Below the pieces are notes generated by a model. The model searched no databases and was not told the DNA's origin. It saw only the letters and a program-made list of their open reading frames with translations. Both the position numbers and the translations under genes were made by a program. A DNA stretch of 64,000 bases from Desulfarculales bacterium UBA696 (GTDB lineage Bacteria; Desulfobacterota; Syntrophobacteria; Syntrophobacterales; Syntrophobacteraceae): positions 62,001 to 126,000 of the forward strand of contig DBMO01000069.1 of the NCBI GenBank assembly GCA_002298995.1. The letters run 5' to 3'. Numbering within the stretch: position 1 is the stretch's first letter; each line of letters starts with the position of its first letter. Shown in pieces: positions 26,626 through 34,056 of the stretch.

Positions 26626-26628
26626 GTT

Positions 26629-26716
26629 AGGGATTTAGGAATTCAGGAATTGGGAGTTGAGGGATTGGGGCGTTGATTCCTAAAATTCCTTAAATCTCCT
26701 TAAATTCCTTAAACCG
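26629..26716. repeat. GGAATT-rich inverted repeat, copy 1
   Basis: TTAGGAATTCAGGAATTG-type units on the left and AATTCCTTAAATCTCC-type units on the right form an AT-rich inverted repeat between etfA and fabG. The same words occur at 33085-33222, so this is a dispersed family rather than chance. Confidence 0.6.
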
Positions 26717-26739
26717 ATCTTCAAAATGGGACGAGGAAT

Positions 26740-27483
26740 ATGGCTGCTGGACGAGTAATTGTGGTGACGGGGGCCAGCCGAGGGATCGGTCGCGCGGTAG
26801 CGGTCGGAATGGCTCAGCCGGGATCTCAGGTGATCGTAAATTATAATGCGAGTCCCGGTCCCGCGCAGGAGACGGCGGAACTGGTCGGGCAAAAGGGTGC
26901 GACCCCCCATCTGCTCCAGTTCGATATCGCAGATCCCGAGTCGGTAAAAAATGCTTTCAAGCATATTGTCGACAAGTTCGAACGCGTGGACGTTCTGGTA
27001 AATAACGCGGGGATTTCCCGCGACAACCTGCTCGCAATCATGAAGTCCTCCGAATGGGACGAGGTGATGAACACCAATCTCAAAGGGGCTTTTCTTTGTT
27101 CGCAGGCAGTGGTAAAACCCATGATGCGCCAGCGCCATGGGCGGATTGTGAATGTTACTTCGGTTGTCGGAGTCATCGGCAATGCCGGCCAGTGCAATTA
27201 TTCGGCGGCTAAAGCCGGTGTAATCGGCCTTACCCGCTCCCTGGCGCGCGAAATTGTATCGCGAAATATCACCGTCAATGCGGTAGCCCCCGGATTCATT
27301 GAAACCGACATGACTCGCGCGCTCCCGCAGAAAGCGCGTGAGATGCTGCTAACACAGATTCCGGCCGGCAGATACGGTACTCCGGAAGACGTCGCGGCGG
27401 CCGTGGCGTTTCTCGCATCGGAGTCCGCCGGCTATATTACCGGGCAGGTAATTCACGTAAACGGCGGAATGTACATGGGTTAG
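26740..27483 (+). CDS. fabG: 3-oxoacyl-ACP reductase
   Basis: A 247-residue short-chain dehydrogenase. NADPH-binding TGASRGIGRAVAV at the N-terminus, NNAGISRDNLL in the middle, and the catalytic triad in NVTSVVGVIG (Ser) and YSAAKAG (Tyr and Lys). The C-terminal GYITGQVIHVNGGMYMG is typical of FabG. It reduces beta-ketoacyl-ACP in fatty acid elongation. fabF follows 69 bases later, but no acpP lies between them as in the usual order. Confidence 0.94.
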   Translation: MAAGRVIVVTGASRGIGRAVAVGMAQPGSQVIVNYNASPGPAQETAELVGQKGATPHLLQFDIADPESVKNAFKHIVDKFERVDVLVNNAGISRDNLLAIMKSSEWDEVMNTNLKGAFLCSQAVVKPMMRQRHGRIVNVTSVVGVIGNAGQCNYSAAKAGVIGLTRSLAREIVSRNITVNAVAPGFIETDMTRALPQKAREMLLTQIPAGRYGTPEDVAAAVAFLASESAGYITGQVIHVNGGMYMG

Positions 27484-27552
27484 CGGGAAGACAGGTTTTT
27501 AGCCTCCCGGTGCCCGGTGGGTCAAGTTTAGAAAATGGGGAGTGGAGAGGGA

Positions 27553-28812
27553 ATGGCATCCGAAAACAATCGTCGGCGCGTGGTGGTTACGGGAATCGGC
27601 CTGGTATCGCCCCTTGGAGTCGGTATCGAGGAAAACTGGTCCGCGATAATGAGCGGAACATCCGGTATAGGCCCGATTACGCGCTTCGACTCGACCCCTT
27701 TTGTTACGAAAATCGCCGGCGAAGTGAAAAATTTTCGGGCCGAGGACTATATTCCGAAAAAAGAACTTCGGAAGATGGACCCTTTTCTGCAGTTTGGGCT
27801 CGGCGCAGCCCATCTTGCAATGGCGGACGCAGGGCTAAAGATCGAACCCGAGATAGCGCACAGGGCCGGCGTGGTAATGGGTTGCGGCCTCGGAGGCCTG
27901 CTCACCATAGAAGAGTCCCACAAACTGGTCATCGAGCAGGGTCCAAAGAAAGTAAGCCCGTTTTTTATTCCAATGATTATCAGTAACATGGCTCCCGGCC
28001 TGATCTCGATATATCACGGGGCAAAAGGGCCGAACTTTTCGACCCAGACCGCCTGCGCCGCCGGCACCCATGCAATCGGGCAGGCGTACCATATAATCCG
28101 CGACTCGTTTGCCGATATCATGATCTGCGGCGGCGTGGAATCCACTGTTACGACGCTAGCCGTTGCAGGATTCAACGCCATGCGCGCGCTTTCCACCAGA
28201 AACGACGATCCACAGCGGGCATCCCGTCCGTTTGATAATGAGCGAGACGGTTTCATCCTCGCGGAAGGATCAGGGATTTTGATCATTGAGGAGTTGGGCC
28301 GCGCTCTTGCCCGTAAGGCTCGAATCTATGCCGAAGTGATCGGCTTTGGCGCCTCCGGGGATGCATACCACATGGCCGCGCCGGCGCCCGAAGGCGAAGG
28401 GGCGGTGCGGTGCATGCGGGCTGCCATCAGCGATGCGGGGATCACGCCCGAGGATGTTCAGTATATAAATGCCCATGGTACTTCGACCGACCTCAACGAC
28501 AAGTATGAGACCCAGGCTATAAAGACCGTTTTTGGCGACCACGCCTACAAACTTGGAGTAAGTTCCACCAAATCGATAACCGGCCACCTGCTTGGCGCGG
28601 CCGGCGGGGTCGAAGGGGCCTATACGGCCCTTTCCCTGCACAACCAGGTAATGCCCGGGACGATGAATTACGAGTTTCCCGATCCCGACTGCGACCTGGA
28701 CTACGTTCCCAACGCGCCGAGAAGCGCCCGGATCGATGTGGCCCTCTCGAACTCATTTGGTTTCGGTGGAACAAACGGGACCCTGGTATTCAGGAAATGG
28801 GAAGGCAAATAG
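27553..28812 (+). CDS. fabF: 3-oxoacyl-ACP synthase II
   Basis: A condensing enzyme of about 419 residues. The active-site Cys is in TQTACAAGTHAIG and the two His are in INAHGTSTDLND and SITGHLLGAAGG, the C-H-H triad of FabF/KAS II. The N-terminus RRVVVTGIGLVSPLG is standard. I start at ATG 27553, which has the purine-rich GGAGTGGAGAGGGA directly upstream; ATG 27535 has no ribosome site. It extends acyl-ACP by two carbons. It closes the lipid cluster; a long gene-free stretch follows. Confidence 0.93.
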   Translation: MASENNRRRVVVTGIGLVSPLGVGIEENWSAIMSGTSGIGPITRFDSTPFVTKIAGEVKNFRAEDYIPKKELRKMDPFLQFGLGAAHLAMADAGLKIEPEIAHRAGVVMGCGLGGLLTIEESHKLVIEQGPKKVSPFFIPMIISNMAPGLISIYHGAKGPNFSTQTACAAGTHAIGQAYHIIRDSFADIMICGGVESTVTTLAVAGFNAMRALSTRNDDPQRASRPFDNERDGFILAEGSGILIIEELGRALARKARIYAEVIGFGASGDAYHMAAPAPEGEGAVRCMRAAISDAGITPEDVQYINAHGTSTDLNDKYETQAIKTVFGDHAYKLGVSSTKSITGHLLGAAGGVEGAYTALSLHNQVMPGTMNYEFPDPDCDLDYVPNAPRSARIDVALSNSFGFGGTNGTLVFRKWEGK

Positions 28813-29742
28813 ACAGTCAGGATCCCAGGGATCGTCCAAGACCAATATGGCGCGAGAATATAGCACGAGTGAAACCCGACCCCCCAAAGTGTCTCCTCTC
28901 ACTCGCTTAGAACCCAGCAGGAAGTTGGCTGCTTTCAATATTGTCTGAAGCCGCACCAGATGTGCCCAATTGTGTTCCTTGATTCTTCGCAACGACTATG
29001 CGACCCGCTTTCTCTGCCAAAACACTTCCTTAAAGATCCGTGGTGTTCGAATTGCGACCCCCTTTGTCACAACCTCACCCCTATTTTCCTTGACTCCCGT
29101 TATTTTAATGTCGAATATGATAACAAGGGAATGATCTGTAATTGTTAATGTTTTCTCAAGCTCCGCTTATCTAGAACACTGTATCAGGTACACAATCACG
29201 TAAGCACCTTTCTTGCTCCTTTTTCCCTGCTTTATCGAACTCTTTTGTTATTCCAGCGTATTCGATGCCCCGTGAATTGCCTTAGGGCGCTTTCACGGCA
29301 TGATGCATTTTCTCTCTAGGAATGAAAGGGGTGATAAAGAACGAGATATGCAGTAGTAAGAAAAGTATTTAAGCTCTTTGCAACCATTTCGTTTTTCATT
29401 ACTTCTTAGACTTCATTTTAAGGTAATCGGCTTCATATTTCAGGCTCTTCCGAATTACTACCTCGTGCTGCAACTCATCTGATCTCGATTCGCTCCCTAT
29501 CTGAGGACATCCTGCCGCTCTAAAGGATCGGCCGGGGCATTCATTTTGATCTGACCGCACTTCTTTTTTGTAGTGAAATTGTCTGAATGGTGGATTTTCT
29601 AAAATGTGCATTCAGGCAATTGGCGTTCGAATCCGGGTAGGGCTGATGAGCCGGCTTCCCGCGGGAAACCATGGTTAGTCGGCGCGGGCTGCTATTCGAT
29701 TCGTGGTTTCTTAAAAAGTATGTAACTGAAAGGAGAATAATA
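28813..29742. other. 930-base AT-rich intergenic region, no gene recognised
   Basis: Between fabF and the OFA transporter. I see no convincing reading frame or tRNA. It holds a perfect palindrome TTCCCGCGGGAA at 29656-29667, inside the leader of the transporter gene, which could be an operator or part of an RNA fold. The remainder shows no repeat that I can name. Confidence 0.5.
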
Positions 29743-31071
29743 ATGGCGGCTCCTCTCGATAAAGTACCCGGGAAAGCATGGGTTGTAACTTTCGCAGGGA
29801 CGGCGGTAAACCTGTGTTTGGGAATTTTGTACGCATGGAGCGTTTGGGGCGCGGCACTGACGGTCCCCAAAATGCCGGACGGAAAATTCAACGAGAGCAT
29901 GATCGGCACGACAATGACCGGGATCAATGCCGGGTGGACATTTCTGAGCAATGCCCAGGTTGCGACCCCATTCTCACTGTGCGTCATCATATTTGCTCTT
30001 TTGATGATTCCAGGAGGCCGAATTCAGGATAAGTACGGTCCGAAAGTCGGTGCTACACTCGGCGGACTTTTCCTCGCCGCCGGATGTATCGTGGCGGGCC
30101 TGATGAAGAGCTACACGGGCCTCATCCTTGGTTTTGGAGTTATGGGCGGGATCGGAATGGGCATTGGCTATGCGGCGCCCACCCCAGCCGCCCTGAAGTG
30201 GTTCGGTCCCCATAAGCGCGGCCTCATAGCCGGCCTTGTGGTTGGCGGCTACGGCGGTGCGGCGCTCTACATAGCGCCGCTGGCCAAGTGGCTAATTGCC
30301 GACTATGGACTTACTGGAAGCTTCGTGATTTTGGGTGTCGTATTCGCGATTGTTGTCATCATTGCAGGTCAACTCTTGGCTTGGCCTCCGGCCGGATACG
30401 TTCCCCCACCCCCGCCTACTTCAAAGCTCGTTGCCTCGCCAAGTAAGGCGGCGCTTACCACTGTCGACTGGCCCGCAAGCGAGATGGTCAAAACCTGGCA
30501 ATATTACGCTCTGGTACTCCTGTTTATAGGCACGACGCAATCAGGCCTTCTGATTATCGCGTTTGCCGCGCCGCTGGCAGCACCCCTGCTGGGCGCCGCG
30601 GCCTGGACGCTCGTCTCCTTCGGGGGTGCTATCAATGCCTTGGGCCGTGTCGGAACCGGTGTTTATTCCGATAAAATCGGCCGGGCAAACGCATTTACGG
30701 TCAACTGCCTCATTTCCGCGATATGTCTTTTCCTGATGCCGACCATCATTGCAGCCAAGAGCGTATTTCTGCTCTTCCTGGCGGTCGGTATAGCCTACTG
30801 GCAGTACGGGGGCGGTCTGGCGCTGATGCCTTCCTACACGGCCGATTTCTTCGGGGCCAAGAACCTCGGTTTCAACTATGGCCTGGTGTTCATCGGATGG
30901 GGTCTGGGCTTCTTCATGGCCAGGCTCGGCGGAACCATCAGGGATATTACCGGGGACCTTAATTATGCGTTCTACCTCTCGGGCCTGGTGCTGATTATCG
31001 TTGTCGTTTTGGCGCGGATCTCCAAGCGGCCGCAGGCGCACGGCGAGAAAGTGGCCACGGCAACCAGCTAA
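29743..31071 (+). CDS. OFA-family MFS transporter (oxalate/formate antiporter type)
   Basis: A 442-residue major facilitator with about twelve membrane helices. The N-terminal signature WVVTFAGTAVNLCLGILYAWSVWG identifies the oxalate:formate antiporter (OFA) group, and GGIGMGIGYAAPTPAALKWFGPHKRG is the loop after helix 4. Substrates in this family include oxalate, formate and other small acids; which one is used here cannot be told. The start is ATG 29743 with AAAGGAGA upstream. It is preceded by the long leader with the TTCCCGCGGGAA palindrome. It ends ahead of a terminator that serves the opposite strand. Confidence 0.85.
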   Translation: MAAPLDKVPGKAWVVTFAGTAVNLCLGILYAWSVWGAALTVPKMPDGKFNESMIGTTMTGINAGWTFLSNAQVATPFSLCVIIFALLMIPGGRIQDKYGPKVGATLGGLFLAAGCIVAGLMKSYTGLILGFGVMGGIGMGIGYAAPTPAALKWFGPHKRGLIAGLVVGGYGGAALYIAPLAKWLIADYGLTGSFVILGVVFAIVVIIAGQLLAWPPAGYVPPPPPTSKLVASPSKAALTTVDWPASEMVKTWQYYALVLLFIGTTQSGLLIIAFAAPLAAPLLGAAAWTLVSFGGAINALGRVGTGVYSDKIGRANAFTVNCLISAICLFLMPTIIAAKSVFLLFLAVGIAYWQYGGGLALMPSYTADFFGAKNLGFNYGLVFIGWGLGFFMARLGGTIRDITGDLNYAFYLSGLVLIIVVVLARISKRPQAHGEKVATATS

Positions 31072-31112
31072 GGCGCTCGGCGATGAGGGCTGATTTCTAA
31101 ACAGGTACCAAT

Positions 31113-31147
31113 AAAAACCCCCCGGAGAGCTTGCTTCCCGGGGGGTT
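31113..31147 (-). terminator. intrinsic terminator shared by convergent genes
   Basis: AACCCCCCGG (31116-31125) and CCGGGGGGTT (31138-31147) form a 10-base stem. The run of A at 31113-31117 gives a T tract on the minus strand, so it ends transcription of the two small Cys-rich genes and may also slow the transporter transcript. Confidence 0.8.
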
Positions 31148-31178
31148 GCAATTTATCGTGTCGGCTCCACGGTGTTGA

Positions 31179-31328
31179 TCATAACTTCTCCAAAGCGTCT
31201 CCCATAAGGTCCAAGGTACCCTTCTTCTCCCATATTCCGGCATCGCAAACGTAACAAAGTTTATCGTCGCAAACCATGGCGCCGGGCTCGAAGGTCTTGT
31301 TCTCTATGTTGCAGTTTCTCTCTTTCAT
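31179..31328 (-). CDS. tiny Cys-rich protein A (49 residues)
   Basis: A 49-residue frame read from ATG 31328 to TGA 31179. It has one early Cys (residue 6) and the core FEPGAMVCDDKLCYVCDAGIWE, that is CDDxxCxxC followed by G-x-W-E. A second copy of the same design lies just upstream in the same direction, sharing the order Cys, K-x-F-x-P-G-A, CDD, C-x-x-C, G-x-W-E, so the frame is under selection. The four cysteines could bind one metal ion or form disulfides. It is followed by a strong terminator on its strand. Homologues and function are not known to me. Confidence 0.7.
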   Translation of the reverse strand: MKERNCNIENKTFEPGAMVCDDKLCYVCDAGIWEKKGTLDLMGDALEKL

Positions 31329-31391
31329 GCTGTTGACTCCCTTATTCCGGCCTCAGGCCACGACACCGAGGCGGCCAGGCGCATCCCCTAC

Positions 31392-31532
31392 TTAAGGTCC
31401 AATTGATATGTAATCAAGAAAAGCGCTCTTTGTCTCCCAATTGCCATCAGTGCATACGAAGCAGCGCTCGTCGTCGCAAATCTCAGCGCCGGGATCGAAA
31501 ACTTTATTCTGAAAAATACATCGTCCTTCCAT
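31392..31532 (-). CDS. tiny Cys-rich protein B (46 residues), paralogue of A
   Basis: A 46-residue frame from ATG 31532 to TAA 31392. The core FDPGAEICDDERCFVCTDGNWE matches its neighbour at 31179-31328 position for position at the cysteines, the CDD, and the G-x-W-E. I chose ATG 31532 because GAGGAG lies 6 bases upstream; ATG 31538 overlaps that site. The C-terminus differs (SAFLDYISIGP). The two genes are 63 bases apart and probably arose by tandem duplication. Both are too short for most gene callers. Confidence 0.7.
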   Translation of the reverse strand: MEGRCIFQNKVFDPGAEICDDERCFVCTDGNWETKSAFLDYISIGP

Positions 31533-31817
31533 TTCCATCTCCTCAACTCCTGTAAACAGGGAGTCAGATATCAGTCTGCGAAATACAAATCAGTTTTCCT
31601 TCCCTCCAAACCCCCTGTATATTATTATTGTTAATAACTAATCATTCTCGGACAATAATGCCAGTGATGTCCCGCGGGGCGACAGCAGCCATGGTGAATT
31701 AATTTTATCCCGCCAAAAGATAGTACCTGGCGGGGAGCGGACCATTGACAGCAACGATCTTTCAGAATAGAGTTTTTCGCGATTTTCGCCTATCTCACTC
31801 TCATCCGGAGATTCCAA

Positions 31818-33083
31818 ATGTACATGGAAAAAACTGCTGCGCTTGAAGTGGTTGAGCTGCTTCTCACCGTCGAGATTTACAACCGCATTCCGAAGCTGGC
31901 GGAGGCCGATCTTCCGCCTGATGTGAGGCAGTGTTACCTCGAACCGGATACCGAGACCGTCAAGCGGCCCATTACCGTAAAGGGGCAGGACGTTCTGAGG
32001 ATTTGCGCGATCGATGACGTCGAGTCGATTCTCGATGGCTTGACATTCCTCAGCCAAGACAAATCTGATTCCTCCCTGAAACTCTCCGATTTTGACGCCG
32101 CGGCGAGTTGGTTTGCCGCTCAGGACTCCCGCGAACTGATACTTACGAACCCGGTGCTGGCGCGCTACTATGAAAAGTTCGATCCCGATGTGAGCTATCC
32201 CGAGGCTCGGGTGGTGAATCAATCGGTCCTGGCACGCTCCAAGGGGCTTAAGGCAAGGGTCGAAAAGCTCTACGGCGAGGAATCGGAGGATCTGCTGAAG
32301 CTTGTCTCGATCAAGCTGCCCGACGAGGTGAAGAACAGGCTCGACGACATGGTTTTGACTGCGGAACAGGCCGGTGAGATAGCCAAGGCCGGAAAAGCCC
32401 TTGATCATAGGCAGTACTTGAGCGAGATCGGCCTTACCGAAATCGGGAAGATCCTTTTCGTGGGGCCTCCGGGGACAGGCAAAACAACTTCGGCAAGAGG
32501 CCTTTCACGCTGGTTCGGGCTGCCTTTGGTCGAGGTGAGGCTCTCGGCGATAATCAGCGCCTATTTAGGCGAGACATCCAAAAATATCGACAACGTCTTT
32601 ATTCTCGCAAAGAAGCTCAATCCCTGCATTCTGTTCATAGACGAGTTCGATTTCGTGGCCAAGTCCCGCGCCTCCGACGACCACGGAGCACTCAAACGCG
32701 CTGTAAATACGCTTCTCAAGGCCATAGACGATATCAGCCTGGTAGAAGACGGTGTGCTGCTGATCGCCGCCACCAACTACCCCCAGCTTTTGGACCATGC
32801 CGCCTGGAGGCGCTTTGACAGGGTGATGAGTTTCGACGCCCCCGACACCGAAATGAGACGAAAGATATTCGAGAAGGTGCTCCATAAAGTGGATATTACG
32901 GTAGACTTCGCCGAAATTGCCGCTCTTACTGAAGGATTTACCGGATCGGATATCCGTCTGGTGGTCAGGGAAGCCGTCCTGGGCGCACTTCTCGATGACA
33001 GGAAAAAGCTGGATCGCGAGGATATCCTGAGGGCCGTGGAGGAATTCGGCAAAAGAAATGCACATCATCAGACCGGGGTTTAA
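31818..33083 (+). CDS. AAA+ ATPase with an uncharacterised N-terminal domain
   Basis: A 421-residue protein. Residues 1 to about 200 form an N-terminal domain of no known family, containing ELLLTVEIYNRIPKLAEADLP and an acidic run. The C-terminal half is an AAA+ module: Walker A GPPGTGKT (216-223), Walker B ILFIDEFD (271-278), sensor-type LLIAATNYP and an arginine pair in AAWRRFDRVMSF. It belongs near the FtsH/spastin/Vps4-like group of AAA proteins, but there is no protease domain. It may be a remodelling ATPase. It precedes the hypC-ACT-UPF0210 run. GGAG sits 7 bases before ATG 31818. Function unknown. Confidence 0.75.
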   Translation: MYMEKTAALEVVELLLTVEIYNRIPKLAEADLPPDVRQCYLEPDTETVKRPITVKGQDVLRICAIDDVESILDGLTFLSQDKSDSSLKLSDFDAAASWFAAQDSRELILTNPVLARYYEKFDPDVSYPEARVVNQSVLARSKGLKARVEKLYGEESEDLLKLVSIKLPDEVKNRLDDMVLTAEQAGEIAKAGKALDHRQYLSEIGLTEIGKILFVGPPGTGKTTSARGLSRWFGLPLVEVRLSAIISAYLGETSKNIDNVFILAKKLNPCILFIDEFDFVAKSRASDDHGALKRAVNTLLKAIDDISLVEDGVLLIAATNYPQLLDHAAWRRFDRVMSFDAPDTEMRRKIFEKVLHKVDITVDFAEIAALTEGFTGSDIRLVVREAVLGALLDDRKKLDREDILRAVEEFGKRNAHHQTGV

Positions 33084-33084
33084 G

Positions 33085-33222
33085 CAATAAGGAATCTGAG
33101 GAATTAAGGAATTGAAGGGATTTAAGGAATTGAGGAATTAGGTGATTAAGGAATTTGGGTTAGACAGGTGATGAATTCCTCGACCGAAGGAGAGAATCCA
33201 CTGCTAAATTCCTTAAATTCTT
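33085..33222. repeat. GGAATT-rich repeat, copy 2
   Basis: Tandem and inverted AAGGAATT, GGATTTAAGGAATT and AATTCCTTAAATTC words fill the gap between the ATPase gene and hypC. They match the words at 26629-26716, which points to one dispersed repeat family. Confidence 0.6.
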
Positions 33223-33241
33223 TTCGTGGAAGGAAACCAAA

Positions 33242-33481
33242 ATGTGCCTGGCCATACCGGGAGAAATAACTGAAGTTAATGGCGATGTGGCGACTGTGCG
33301 GATCGGTGAAGCATTGATCAAGGCCTCGCTCATGCTGCTGCCCGAAGGGGCGAATCCCGGCGAATACGTTATCGTGCATGCCGGATTTGCGCTGAATAAG
33401 CTCGATGCCGAGGAGGCGCGCGAGTCGCTGCGCCTCATACGCGAGCTGGCGGAGTGCGGCTCCGAAGAAGAACTGCCATGA
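33242..33481 (+). CDS. hypC: HypC/HupF hydrogenase maturation chaperone, orphan
   Basis: A 79-residue HypC-family protein. The N-terminus MCLAIPGEI places the essential Cys at residue 2, and the motif GEYVIVHAGFALNKLDAEEA is the family C-terminal half. HypC binds iron for [NiFe]-hydrogenase cofactor assembly together with HypD. No hypD, hypE or hydrogenase gene is present in the window, so it is detached from its usual partners. It overlaps the next gene by 4 bases (ATGA), suggesting co-translation with the ACT protein, an unusual pairing. Confidence 0.9.
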   Translation: MCLAIPGEITEVNGDVATVRIGEALIKASLMLLPEGANPGEYVIVHAGFALNKLDAEEARESLRLIRELAECGSEEELP

Positions 33482-34029
33482 AGAAGGCAATTGTCTCGGT
33501 AATAGGTCACGACCGGCCCGGCATAATAGCCGCGGTTGCGGATGTGCTTTTCGTTAGCGGGTGCAATATCGAGGATGTGAGCCAGACAATTTTGCAAACC
33601 GAGTTTGCCGGAGTGTTCATCGCCTCCATTCCCGACTCGCTCGAAACAGGCGAGCTTGTGCGGCGCCTTGGCGAGAAGCTGGAACCGATGGGTCTCGCCG
33701 CGCTTGTCCGCGAGATGGACCCGGCCGGAATTTGGGGAGCGCCTGCAAGCGAGCCGTTCGTGATTACGACCCTCGGCCCGGACCGCTTGGGCCTGGTGGC
33801 GGGAATCACCGAGCTTCTGGCCAGCTTTGGGGTAAACATTGCAAGCCTCAAGGCGGTTTTTCGAGGTGGTGTCAATCCTCGCTCGAACATCATGATCTAC
33901 GAGGTGGATATTCCCTCGGCGCTCGACCAGAATCTTTTTCGGGAGGCCCTCTACGAGCGCGGCCGCGAACTTGGTCTGGAAATAAGCCTCCAGCACAGGG
34001 ACATCTTCGAAGCCATCCACCGAATCTGA
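33478..34029 (+). CDS. double ACT-domain protein (GcvR-like)
   Basis: A 183-residue protein made of two ACT-type units. The first begins KAIVSVIGHDRPGIIAAVADVLF and the second FVITTLGPDRLGLVAGITELLASFGVNI. Such tandem ACT proteins sense small ligands such as amino acids; the GcvR branch controls glycine cleavage genes. The start is ATG 33478, inside the stop of hypC. It is followed 27 bases later by the UPF0210 gene, a pairing seen in many bacteria where an ACT protein precedes a UPF0210 protein. Role unknown; allosteric control of the partner is a reasonable guess. Confidence 0.8.
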   Translation: MKKAIVSVIGHDRPGIIAAVADVLFVSGCNIEDVSQTILQTEFAGVFIASIPDSLETGELVRRLGEKLEPMGLAALVREMDPAGIWGAPASEPFVITTLGPDRLGLVAGITELLASFGVNIASLKAVFRGGVNPRSNIMIYEVDIPSALDQNLFREALYERGRELGLEISLQHRDIFEAIHRI

Positions 34030-34056
34030 ATAACCTTTTCGCCCCCGGACACAATT

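Noticed and set aside
29399..29611. 70-residue minus-strand frame in the long fabF-OFA gap
   Set aside because: No ribosome site and no recognised family; kept out as unsupported.
29623..29645. tRNA T-arm-like word GGCGTTCGAATCC
   Set aside because: The T stem does not pair and no acceptor or anticodon arm is nearby.
29641..29670. Hammerhead-like core (CTGATGAG ... GAAAC) in the OFA leader
   Set aside because: The required closing G-C pair and stem II do not form, so the resemblance is probably chance.
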